IMG/VR virus record: IMGVR_UViG_3300042863_000146
Span: 1 to 34,680 of that record
Origin: a virus
DNA: 34,680 nt
Direction: 5' to 3' (one strand)
Position numbers and translations under genes: made by a program. The stretch's first letter is position 1; each line of letters starts with the position of its first letter. A model generated the notes under the pieces. The model was not told the DNA's origin. It worked only from the letters and a program-made list of their open reading frames with translations, and did not search any database. Shown here piece after piece: positions 15,349-23,104 of the stretch.

Positions 15349-17364
15349 ATGGCACACTCAGATAAGAACATAGTAATTACGCCGAACATAGGTTCGACAA
15401 CAGCTGATCCGCGGATTATATTCTCGGGAGCTGACGCTTCGTCTGCAGCGCAAAACATTACTCTTCAGGCCTATCCTACTAACTCAGGTACGCTGAGTTT
15501 TGAAGGTTCTGCTGGACAGTTATTCAGTATTACCAACTCAATGTCAGGTACTATCTTTAGTGCTAACGACGTTTCGGGTATTCCTTCTATAGAAGTACTT
15601 GATACTGGTGTCGTAAAGCTTGCTCAGTATAATGGTTTAGTTGGTATTGGAACTGCAGACTTTGCTTATATTGCTAGTGACAATTCTCCACTAGTAGGCA
15701 GTATGACTAATAACAAGTTATACGTTAATGGATCTATTCAACTACTTGGAAACAACGATTCTATCAACTTTGGTCGTGGCACTGGCACGTTCTTAAAAGA
15801 CGAAGAAATTGGTTTTGGTTGGGGTTCTGGTTTACATATGATAGATGGCTCTTATCTTCGTATAAGAAATAATATTTCGCTATATAGTACTGGCGATATG
15901 CGTGCATCTATGTTTTATGATAGCAACGACAGCGGATATTATGTAAATCCAAATGGTGGTTCTTTCATAAGTTCTCTGCAAACGGCTGGTGATATTACAG
16001 TAGGTAATGGTTCGTCATCTAACATTTATATGACTGACACCGACAATACGACACGCCGTATTCACTGTAACAGCAATCAGATTGGTTTCTTAAATAGTAG
16101 CAATGGTTGGGGTGCGTATTGTGATAATTCCGGTAACTGGTATGCAAACAATATCTCTGGATCTACTAGTGGCACAAACACTGGTGATCAAACATCTGTT
16201 AGTGGTAATGCCGGCACTGTTGGTGGATTTACGCCATCTGCCTCATCTGGTACAGCAAACCGTGTTGTTGTAGCAGATGCAAATGGATACATATTCAATA
16301 GCTACTTCAACTCGACTGACGACACAACTACAGCAACATTGACCTATATTATGGGAAAGTTTGGAGATAATTATCTTCGTTCTGCTTCAGCCGCAAAGGT
16401 AGCAACTTTCATTTCTGGTCAGACGATGAGCATTGCAGGAGCATCAACATCTGTTGCAGGTCTTACACTCAACAAAGATTCAGTTCCTATTAATCCAAAT
16501 GACGTTACACAAAATCAAATTGGCTATAATACTTCTGTAAGTCTATTTGGTCAAACTGATGGCGGTTTATATTCATCAGCACATTCATCTAGTTGGATTC
16601 ATCAAATTTACGGTGATTTTAGAACAGGCCAAATTGCAATACGTGGTAAGAACAGTGGTACTTGGCAAGCATGGCGTCGGGTAGTAGACGAATCTAATTA
16701 TTCTTCAATAGTAACTACTGTTAGCGGTTCATCAGGATCTTGTTCTGGTAATGCTGCAACAGCTACTCGAGCTGCTGGTAACTTTTATATCGACACAGCA
16801 TGTGGTAGAGGTGTTGTAGGACTCTATGATTCATATCGCTATCAAGGTGTGTTTGCTATGGGTGATTCATACAAACTTGCTGATAATGGAACTACTACTG
16901 GTAATTTATATGGACTAGCATGGTCGCATCCTAACGCTGGTGGTGCTGCAGGTAACTTAACTGACCACGGACTTCTAGTTATCAATAATGGCGTATTTAA
17001 ATGCGCTATCTCAAACTCTATCGTAGCATCAGGTAATATCACTGCGTTCTCAGATGAACGCCTAAAGACTAACTGGCGCGATATGCCAGAAAATTTTGTT
17101 GCTCGCTTAGCTCAAGTTAAAGTTGGTATTTACGATCGTACTGATGAAGAAGACTCAACACAAGTCGGTGTCTCAGCGCAGTCGCTACAGAAACTATTAC
17201 CACACGCAATTATGACAGCTAAAGATGATATGCAGACATTGTCTGTTAATTATGGTGGAGCGTCTCTTGCATCTGCAGTAGAACTTGCAAAAGATAACGT
17301 AGAACTTCGTGCAAGAATTGAAAAGCTAGAAGCATTAGTGCAGTCACTATTGAGTAAGGAATAA
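15349..17364 (+). CDS. Tail fibre/spike with C-terminal S74 self-cleaving chaperone (671 aa)
   Basis: The shaft contains 'MFYDSNDSGYYVNPNGGSF', a motif of aquatic phage fibres, then 'SGTSGTNTGDQTSVSGNAGTV' (read as S-G-T-N-TGDQT) and a knob-like section 'HQIYGDFRTGQIAIRGKNSG', then 'GTWQAWRRVVDESNY'. The C-terminus is an intramolecular chaperone of peptidase family S74. 'FSDERLKTNWRD' contains the conserved cleavage serine (Ser568, codon 17050-17052), followed by 'VGVSAQSLQKLLPHAI', 'LSVNYGGASLASAVEL' and a leucine-zipper-like coil 'RARIEKLEALVQSLL'. By analogy with endosialidase and L-shaped fibre proteins, cleavage before Ser568 would release about 104 residues after trimerisation. A weak AGGA and an upstream late promoter serve this gene. 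Confidence 0.88.
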   Translation: MAHSDKNIVITPNIGSTTADPRIIFSGADASSAAQNITLQAYPTNSGTLSFEGSAGQLFSITNSMSGTIFSANDVSGIPSIEVLDTGVVKLAQYNGLVGIGTADFAYIASDNSPLVGSMTNNKLYVNGSIQLLGNNDSINFGRGTGTFLKDEEIGFGWGSGLHMIDGSYLRIRNNISLYSTGDMRASMFYDSNDSGYYVNPNGGSFISSLQTAGDITVGNGSSSNIYMTDTDNTTRRIHCNSNQIGFLNSSNGWGAYCDNSGNWYANNISGSTSGTNTGDQTSVSGNAGTVGGFTPSASSGTANRVVVADANGYIFNSYFNSTDDTTTATLTYIMGKFGDNYLRSASAAKVATFISGQTMSIAGASTSVAGLTLNKDSVPINPNDVTQNQIGYNTSVSLFGQTDGGLYSSAHSSSWIHQIYGDFRTGQIAIRGKNSGTWQAWRRVVDESNYSSIVTTVSGSSGSCSGNAATATRAAGNFYIDTACGRGVVGLYDSYRYQGVFAMGDSYKLADNGTTTGNLYGLAWSHPNAGGAAGNLTDHGLLVINNGVFKCAISNSIVASGNITAFSDERLKTNWRDMPENFVARLAQVKVGIYDRTDEEDSTQVGVSAQSLQKLLPHAIMTAKDDMQTLSVNYGGASLASAVELAKDNVELRARIEKLEALVQSLLSKE

Positions 17365-17365
17365 T

Positions 17366-17773
17366 ATGAGCAATTTTATTAATGATTTAGAACACGTTTG
17401 GAAAGTAACAGGAATGAAGTCATCTGAAATAGGTGACAAATCTGGAGTGATTGTTCAAACGTATTGGACAAAGACTAGTACTGATATCAATGGAAAGTCA
17501 GGCACGTTTAAAGGTGCTACGCCATTTACTCTTAAAGAAGATTCTGAATTTATTCCTCTTAGTCTATTAACAGAAGAGACTGTAGTGGAATGGATCAAAG
17601 CATCAATACCTACACATTTAGAACTGCACATGGCAGAAATTATTGCACGACAAATTGATGCACAATACGCTCCATCTGTCGTGGATATAGAGTTACCTTG
17701 GAATGCAGTAGAAGAAGTTGAACCAACCGAAGAACAGCACGTGGAACCCGTGTCAAATCCCGATAATAAATAA
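17366..17773 (+). CDS. Small phage structural/accessory protein, paralogue A (135 aa)
   Basis: The central pattern 'WKVTGMKSSEIGDKSGVIVQTYWTKTSTD', read as W-K-V-T...V-V-Q-T-Y-W-T-K-T, then 'GTFKGATPFTL', then 'EETVVEWIKASIP' and 'IIARQIDAQ...LPW', belongs to a small protein family frequent in aquatic phages (I believe a DUF7936-like family; name not verified). It ends in an acidic tail (VEEVEPTEEQHVEP). The gene at 19685-20086 has the same layout and is a diverged paralogue. No catalytic residues are evident. It starts 1 base after the S74 fibre gene stop and overlaps a late-promoter match at its end. The function is unknown; a fibre-associated role is inferred from location. Confidence 0.65.
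   Translation: MSNFINDLEHVWKVTGMKSSEIGDKSGVIVQTYWTKTSTDINGKSGTFKGATPFTLKEDSEFIPLSLLTEETVVEWIKASIPTHLELHMAEIIARQIDAQYAPSVVDIELPWNAVEEVEPTEEQHVEPVSNPDNK
17765..17772 (+). promoter_or_regulatory. Late promoter -10 element (AATAAATA)
   Basis: One mismatch from TATAAATA, overlapping the stop of the 135-aa gene (TAA at 17771-17773). The predicted start is near 17778, 18 bases before the ATG at 17796, and the leader contains AGGG. Confidence 0.5.
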
Positions 17774-17795
17774 TAGAATAACATAGGGTTCACAG

Positions 17796-19676
17796 ATGTC
17801 TTTCGAAATAGTCGGCAATTATCAGAAGCATGGATATTCGCTTCCATCACAGGTTGACAATGATAACGTTCCTGCTGTAAGCGGATACATCTATCGTTAT
17901 CCGCGTGACGTGGCATATGGCGGTGACAAGTGGAATAATAAAACATCACTTTTAACTATGTACGCGGGCCAATTTGATGATACGTATTCTACAACCCCAG
18001 TACCAATAGGATTTGATTGGGGTTGGAATGGTGCTACGTATAACCAATGGCATTTAAATACTAACGGAATGATGTTATTTACTGCGACTAACGCAAGTAC
18101 TATAGACGCTAATGCTCTTAACAATGGAATTGTTGCACATCACGGCGATCTTTGGTTTGAACCTGGAAAAGTTAATACAGCAAATGGATATTTCGAGACA
18201 TGGTATGGGCTGCCATCTTGGTATGCAGTAACTGGTGGTGCGGCTGGCAGTTATGTAGACTATTTTCCAGGTAATTTTAACTCAAATTCTATTGTATGCG
18301 AAAACTATAATGGCTTTGTAAGATTTAGATATACTGGTACTGCTGACTTTAATCCTACTATAGAAATACTTGGCTATATTGATACTAATAATGTGTATCA
18401 ACCTCAGAGTGCAGGCCCTGGACAAAGTGGTTACGACAATTATAAATACGTAGTTTCATCGCAGAGTGGTGATTATTCTGCATTTGGAAACTTATATAGT
18501 TTCCCATTGAAGGCGTACAATGACGGAATTGTCACAAACATTCCGTGGAGCAGTATGCAAAAAATACGCGTAAAATATATGGGAGGTTCTAGGCAAAATG
18601 CAAGCACGCATGCGCTTTGGGATTATAATAAAAGTTGGGTGGACAATGGCGTAACTCATTATTATTATAGTGTCGTAGTATATTGCAGTCATTATTCTAA
18701 CAAATTCGCTGATGCTAGTTATAGAATATCGTTATATAAAGCTGGAGCTTCTCAAAGATTTTCAATTTCTCTAGTTAATGATAGGACTATACGCAATAAT
18801 CGCTATGTATCGCAAGGTGCTAAATGCGGTCCATATCCTTGGATTGCGTCAGAGAGTATAACTTTAGGAGCTAAAGCTAACTGGTGTGAACAGAGTTGGT
18901 ACTCTGAAAACAATGGATTGACATGGTTTAAATATGCTCCAGGCGGAGCAACTGTGTTCTCAACTATGACACAAATGGGTCCTCCACAAACTGAATGGAG
19001 AACTAGTAACGCGACAATATCACACATAAACGCTAAACTTGATCCTGCTTCAAATTATACTTATTTTTATTATGGTAGTAACACAAATTTTCCTATTAAC
19101 TACTATGATTATTTCTTAACTCCTACTCCTAATGCTCAAGGGTATACATTAGGAATCGGAGTTATAACAGCAATGCAAAATATACTAAATAATCCTGGAC
19201 CAGTACCACAAACTGAAGCAAGAGTACAAGCACTTTTAAATCAGACTTACAGTACTGGTGGTAAATCTTCGCCAACGTTTTCTTTTAAAGACGTCAACGT
19301 CGATGGCGCTTTTGATCAAACAGATATTACTGAATTGCGTAGTTTCATCACCGGGCGGGCGCAAGTTAATGACACAGATACTACTCTTTCTTATCAAAGA
19401 ATACTTGTCTTATTAGTAGAAAATGCTAATACTGATGGTTCTATAGCATCATTTGTGTCAGGAAATTTTTTAATACCAAACAGAAGTAGATGGGGATATG
19501 CGTGGGATAATCAATGGGTATTACCTGGTGTTAAAGGAGTTCCTCCTATCAAAGCAAATTTATCTACGCAAATGTACGCTGGACTTGGATCAGTTGCTAA
19601 AAATACTATAGTGCCACTGAATGGAACGTATATTGCAAATCAAGTTGGCGCAACAAATAATAATGATTTTTATTAA
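17796..19676 (+). CDS. Unrecognised 626-aa virion-type protein with dockerin-like calcium loop
   Basis: I do not recognise this protein as a whole. Residues ~70-110 ('PIGFDWGWNGATYNQWHLNT' then NGMMLF) resemble the 'F.F.G..Y....V.SNG...F' strand pair of NIDO-like and related extracellular beta domains. The middle is rich in Tyr, Trp and Asn ('VRFRYTGTADFNPTIEILGY', 'WCEQSWYSENNGLTWF'). Residues 499-510 (D-V-N-V-D-G-A-F-D-Q-T-D), followed by 'ITELRSFITG', fit the dockerin type I loop-helix. They are preceded by a helix-rich linker with 'VPQTEARVQALLNQTY'. The last ~90 residues contain 'RSRWGYAWDNQWVLPGVKG'. Codon use (many ATA and AGA) differs from gp23. Between two paralogous small genes, it could be a receptor-binding or host-surface protein. 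Function is inferred only. Confidence 0.6.
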   Translation: MSFEIVGNYQKHGYSLPSQVDNDNVPAVSGYIYRYPRDVAYGGDKWNNKTSLLTMYAGQFDDTYSTTPVPIGFDWGWNGATYNQWHLNTNGMMLFTATNASTIDANALNNGIVAHHGDLWFEPGKVNTANGYFETWYGLPSWYAVTGGAAGSYVDYFPGNFNSNSIVCENYNGFVRFRYTGTADFNPTIEILGYIDTNNVYQPQSAGPGQSGYDNYKYVVSSQSGDYSAFGNLYSFPLKAYNDGIVTNIPWSSMQKIRVKYMGGSRQNASTHALWDYNKSWVDNGVTHYYYSVVVYCSHYSNKFADASYRISLYKAGASQRFSISLVNDRTIRNNRYVSQGAKCGPYPWIASESITLGAKANWCEQSWYSENNGLTWFKYAPGGATVFSTMTQMGPPQTEWRTSNATISHINAKLDPASNYTYFYYGSNTNFPINYYDYFLTPTPNAQGYTLGIGVITAMQNILNNPGPVPQTEARVQALLNQTYSTGGKSSPTFSFKDVNVDGAFDQTDITELRSFITGRAQVNDTDTTLSYQRILVLLVENANTDGSIASFVSGNFLIPNRSRWGYAWDNQWVLPGVKGVPPIKANLSTQMYAGLGSVAKNTIVPLNGTYIANQVGATNNNDFY

Positions 19677-19684
19677 GGAAACAT

Positions 19685-20086
19685 ATGGAAATAAAATATG
19701 AAATGCATCTTGGTAATTTGCATACACTAAGAAAAGTTAATGAAATGACCGACGTAGTAGTAGCTATAGAGTATACATATTCTGGATCTACAGTGATTGA
19801 TGGATTTGGATATGCGCATGGTATCACTCGTGCTGCTACAGTATTAAAGAACGTAGAAGATATTAATGGTGATAACATTATAGATTTTAATGACATTAGT
19901 CGTGATACTGCTTTAGAATGGGTGAATGCCACTTTATCAGAGTTTGATATACTATCAATGCAAAACACTATTAAATCTCATATAGAAAATCAATCCGTAT
20001 ACGCTGTAAAAACTGCACCATGGATTAGAATATATGTGCCTGATGCGCCACCTCAAGATACTCAACCACTTAACTACAAAGAGTAA
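19685..20086 (+). CDS. Small phage protein, paralogue B of the 17366 gene, with EF-hand-like loop (133 aa)
   Basis: It shares the layout of the 135-aa gene at 17366: an N-terminal 'H.WKVT/TLRKVNEMTD' strand, 'VVVAIEYTYSGS...VIDGFGYAHG', then 'TALEWVNATLSEFDILSMQN', then 'IKSHIENQ' and 'APW', against EWIKASIPTHLELHM, IARQIDAQ and LPW in paralogue A. Identity is low but the order and spacing agree. Residues 59-70 (D-I-N-G-D-N-I-I-D-F-N-D) satisfy the oxygen-ligand spacing of a dockerin/EF-hand loop, which paralogue A lacks at that point. AAGGAAACAT before the ATG supports the start. The function is unknown; gp13 follows after 3 bases. Confidence 0.6.
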   Translation: MEIKYEMHLGNLHTLRKVNEMTDVVVAIEYTYSGSTVIDGFGYAHGITRAATVLKNVEDINGDNIIDFNDISRDTALEWVNATLSEFDILSMQNTIKSHIENQSVYAVKTAPWIRIYVPDAPPQDTQPLNYKE

Positions 20087-20089
20087 AAC

Positions 20090-20830
20090 ATGGCTGTAAC
20101 AACACGAACAGGTCTTATTGAGTATTGCCTAAGAGAATTGGGCGAACCAGTAGTAGAAATCAACGTTGATGAGCAGCAGGTTGAAGATCGCGTTGAAGAA
20201 GCTATCGAGTTTTTCCGTCAATATCATTATGATGGCGTTGAAAAAGTTTATTTGAAACACTTAGTAACACAAGACGATGTTAATCAAAAATCAATTCCAA
20301 TAAGCGATTTGGTTTATGGTGTTACTAGAGTGTTTCCTATTGCTGCAGGAACTTCAACATCGAAATCTATTTTTGACTTGCAATATCAATTGCGTTTAAA
20401 CGATTTATATGATTTGACATCTACATCTGTAATCTATTATTCGATGGTGATGTCTCACTTAGCATTGTTAGACTTAACGCTGAATGGTCATCCTTTATAT
20501 CGTTTCAATCGTTTAACTAATAGACTTTACATTGATGAAAACTGGGTTGAGAATATTTCCACAGGAACATATGTTTTAGTAGAATGCTATCGCGCTTTGG
20601 ACCCAGCAACTGCACCAAGAATGTATAACGACACTTGGTTAAAACATTATACAACTGCACTTATCAAGAAGCAATGGGCGACTAACCTTAAGAAGTTTAG
20701 CGGAATGTCACTTCCAGGTGGAGTTACAATCGATGGCGATAAGTTATATCAAGAAGCCAAAGACGAAATCGAAAAGTTAGAACAAGACATGATTAGCAAA
20801 TCAGCTCCTTTAGAATTCATGATGGGATAA
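20090..20830 (+). CDS. gp13: Neck protein gp13-like (246 aa)
   Basis: T4 gp13-type neck/head-completion protein, which with gp14 forms the connector that joins the filled head to the tail. Recognised from the N-terminal helical region ('RTGLIEYCLRELGEPVVEIN', then 'QQVEDRVEEAIEFFRQYHYDG'), the middle 'FDLQYQLRLNDLYDL' and 'HPLYRFNRLTNRLYIDENW', and the C-terminal 'WATNLKKFSGMSLPGGVTID' with 'GDKLYQEAKDEIEKLE'. It is somewhat shorter than T4 gp13, in the range of the cyanophage forms. It is followed after 1 base by gp14, the same order as in T4. No late promoter lies immediately upstream, so it is probably read from the 17765 promoter. Confidence 0.9.
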   Translation: MAVTTRTGLIEYCLRELGEPVVEINVDEQQVEDRVEEAIEFFRQYHYDGVEKVYLKHLVTQDDVNQKSIPISDLVYGVTRVFPIAAGTSTSKSIFDLQYQLRLNDLYDLTSTSVIYYSMVMSHLALLDLTLNGHPLYRFNRLTNRLYIDENWVENISTGTYVLVECYRALDPATAPRMYNDTWLKHYTTALIKKQWATNLKKFSGMSLPGGVTIDGDKLYQEAKDEIEKLEQDMISKSAPLEFMMG

Positions 20831-20831
20831 G

Positions 20832-21554
20832 ATGCCAAACGTCTATTTCACACACGGAACTAAGAATGAACAGTATCTTCTCGAAGATCTGATCATCGAG
20901 TCCATATCGATCTGGGGTCAGGAATTTTATTATATTCCTAGAACTCTTGTAGCTAAAGACGATATCTTTGGTGAGGATAGACTTTCTCAATTCAAAAATG
21001 CTTATAACATCGACATGTATCTCGAGAACGTTGATGGATTTGAAGGTCAGGGTGCTTTCATTCAGAAGTTTGGATTGATGATGGAGCAGTCAGCAACTCT
21101 CACAGTTGCTCGTAGATCTTGGGAAAGATTAGTTGGTAAGAATGGCACTGCTGTTATTCCTAATCGTCCTGCTGAAGGTGACCTACTTTACTATCCTTTG
21201 ACAAAAGGCTTGTTTGAAATTAAGTTTGTTGAGCATCAAGATCCATTCTATCAATTAAAGAAACTATACGTATATCGTCTTCAAGTCGAATTGTTCCAGT
21301 ATAGTTCAGAAAAGATTGATACTGGCATCGAGGCAATCGATGTCTTTGAAACTCTTAAGACATTCGATGTTACACAGCAAACTGATATCGATGTACCAGA
21401 TTCGTATGGTAACAATAACGAATTTAAGAAACAGGCGATTGATGTGGTGTTCAATAACAATAACCCATTCGGAGATCTTGTTATCACTCAATTGACGGCT
21501 GATACAAGTATCATTCGTGCAGACTCAACAATTATTACGACGGATAGACAATAA
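20832..21554 (+). CDS. gp14: Neck protein gp14-like (240 aa)
   Basis: The opening 'NVYFTHGTKNEQYLLEDLI' and the conserved 'SIWGQEFYYIPRTLVAKDDI' with 'FGEDRLSQFKNAYNIDMYLE' identify a T4 gp14-type head-completion (neck) protein. A long beta-rich centre ends in 'LYVYRLQVELFQYSSEKID', and the Asp-rich C-terminus has 'QTDIDVPDSYGNNNEF'. It works with gp13 to close the head portal and accept the tail. The gene follows gp13 directly, and its TAA shares a base with the ATG of the next gene (TAATG at 21552-21556). Confidence 0.9.
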   Translation: MPNVYFTHGTKNEQYLLEDLIIESISIWGQEFYYIPRTLVAKDDIFGEDRLSQFKNAYNIDMYLENVDGFEGQGAFIQKFGLMMEQSATLTVARRSWERLVGKNGTAVIPNRPAEGDLLYYPLTKGLFEIKFVEHQDPFYQLKKLYVYRLQVELFQYSSEKIDTGIEAIDVFETLKTFDVTQQTDIDVPDSYGNNNEFKKQAIDVVFNNNNPFGDLVITQLTADTSIIRADSTIITTDRQ

Positions 21555-22357
21555 TGGCAAAACAAGTTATAGGAATTGGTACAAATCCTAACGATGGTAA
21601 TGGTGATCCATTACGTACCGCTTTCACAAAAGCTAATAGTAACTTCACTGAGTTATACAACATTGCAGCAAGTCCTTACGTATTGCCTACTGCAAGTGGT
21701 AACATTCTTGGTGGCGTTAAGATTGGTAATAACATTTCTATATTCAACGGTGTTATTTCTGTAGCTTCGCAAGTCCAACCAGATTGGAATGCTACTACAG
21801 GTCTTGGCGTTATTCTCAATAAACCTAATGACAACGAATTAAAGAGCGGTGCATTCACTGTTCTATTAGATAGTCAAGGCGTCTTAAATACTCCAAACAA
21901 CATTAGACTTACTGACCAACGACAAGTTGAATCACTTAATGCTAACGTAAATAATGGTGGCGGCGGAGTTGGACGAGTAGGTTGGTTCACACATCCAAAT
22001 CCAGCATTTAGCGATGGCGCTAATACTAGAGTTTGGGGTTTAGATACTCCAGGTAGTGTTGCAATTCGTGTTAACGATGGATCAAACCAAACGGGAAAGT
22101 ATTGGCTATTTGGTAAAGATGGAAATTTAATATTGCCAGCAGGTGGAACTATTCGTGACACTTCTGGAAATGATAGAGCAAGTTATACTGTAGTTCCTGT
22201 TCCAACAACTAGTAGAGGAGTTCCTGGAGATCGTCCTGGTATGTGGGCGTTTGATTTGACATATGCATATTATTGTGTTGCATATTATGATGAGTTGATT
22301 CCACTAGCACATATTTGGAAACGTATTGCTTGGTCTGCAGATACTTGGACAGCATAA
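21554..22357 (+). CDS. Virion structural protein with NPNDGNGDPLR N-terminus (267 aa)
   Basis: The N-terminal 'IGIGTNPNDGNGDPLRTAF' followed by 'TKANSNFTELY' is a hallmark of a family of aquatic T4-like phage structural proteins, often fibres or proteins of the neck region. 'DWNATTGLGVILNKPNDNE' carries the same D-W-x-x-x...NKP motif as the 1522-aa fibre. 'KYWLFGKDGNLILPAGGTIRD' is read as W-x-F-x-x-DG-x-L-x-LP-GGTI, a typical repeat. The C-terminal ~55 residues ('GDRPGMWAFDLTYAYYCVAY', 'HIWKRIAWSADTW') form a short terminal domain also known from such proteins. Its place between gp14 and gp15 suggests a neck or whisker-like component, a location-based inference. T4 has no gene here. Confidence 0.72.
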   Translation: MAKQVIGIGTNPNDGNGDPLRTAFTKANSNFTELYNIAASPYVLPTASGNILGGVKIGNNISIFNGVISVASQVQPDWNATTGLGVILNKPNDNELKSGAFTVLLDSQGVLNTPNNIRLTDQRQVESLNANVNNGGGGVGRVGWFTHPNPAFSDGANTRVWGLDTPGSVAIRVNDGSNQTGKYWLFGKDGNLILPAGGTIRDTSGNDRASYTVVPVPTTSRGVPGDRPGMWAFDLTYAYYCVAYYDELIPLAHIWKRIAWSADTWTA

Positions 22358-22360
22358 TAA

Positions 22361-23101
22361 ATGTTAAACAATAACGTATTCTATCACGCCATAACTCGAA
22401 AGATTATTGTCGGGTTTGGCACGCTGTTTTCTAATATTCGCATTGAACGTAAAGATGCTGGTAACTTGCAACAACAAGTTATTGCAGTGCCTATTGCGTA
22501 TGCTCCAAAAGAAAAATGGCTTGTTAGAATTGAACAAGACACTAGTCTTGAAAATCATACATATACTTCACTTCCTCGTCTATCTTTTGAGATCACGGGT
22601 ATGTCCTATGATCCAACACGTAAGACTAACCGTATGAACTATATTACATGTGGTGATGGTCTTACTAATAACTTAAAGCGAGTGTATGCTCCCGTTCCTT
22701 GGAATATTGATATATCACTCTATTGTTTAACAAAGACTCAAGAAGACGCGCTACAAATTGTAGAACAGATTCTTCCATACTTTTCTCCAGAATATACGCT
22801 TTCTATTAAAGCTGTTCCCGAGACAAACGTAATTGTTGACATTCCTATTATTCTTGAAAGTGTTTCTATTCAAGATGACTATGATGGTGATTTTACTCAA
22901 CGTAGATTTGTGACTTACACGATTAACTTCACGTTAAAGGCCAACTTCTATGGTCCTGTTGATGATGGTGGAATTATTAGTAAGACTTTCGTTGATGTAA
23001 ATAATACTACACCAACTCCGGAACCCGCAATGTCTTCATATGCTGCAACCGGTAACGTAACAACTGGCGATGTATCTAGCGAAAGTTGGACAAATTTTTA
23101 A
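22361..23101 (+). CDS. gp15: Tail sheath stabiliser/completion protein gp15-like (246 aa)
   Basis: In T4, gp15 caps the tail end facing the head and stabilises the contracted or extended sheath. The N-terminus 'NNVFYHAITRKIIVGFGTLF' followed by SNIRIERKD, then 'IAVPIAYAPKEKWLVRIEQD', 'LPRLSFEITGMSYDPTRKTN', 'YAPVPWNIDISLYCLTKTQE' and 'QILPYFSPEYTLSIKAVPE' follows the gp15 family from end to end ('LFSNI.I.R', 'VPI.YA.KE', 'LPR...', 'P...QILPYF.P'). It is slightly shorter than T4 gp15. It sits directly before the terminase, where T4 would have gene 16 in between. Confidence 0.9.
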   Translation: MLNNNVFYHAITRKIIVGFGTLFSNIRIERKDAGNLQQQVIAVPIAYAPKEKWLVRIEQDTSLENHTYTSLPRLSFEITGMSYDPTRKTNRMNYITCGDGLTNNLKRVYAPVPWNIDISLYCLTKTQEDALQIVEQILPYFSPEYTLSIKAVPETNVIVDIPIILESVSIQDDYDGDFTQRRFVTYTINFTLKANFYGPVDDGGIISKTFVDVNNTTPTPEPAMSSYAATGNVTTGDVSSESWTNF

Positions 23102-23104
23102 TAC

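Noticed and set aside
18441-18448. Exact TATAAATA inside the 626-aa gene
   Set aside because: It lies deep in a coding sequence (AAT TAT AAA TAC codons), far from any gene start. Chance matches are expected in AT-rich DNA.
22353-22360. AATAAATG as a late promoter for gp15
   Set aside because: It has two mismatches from TATAAATA and would put the start site after the gp15 ATG at 22361.
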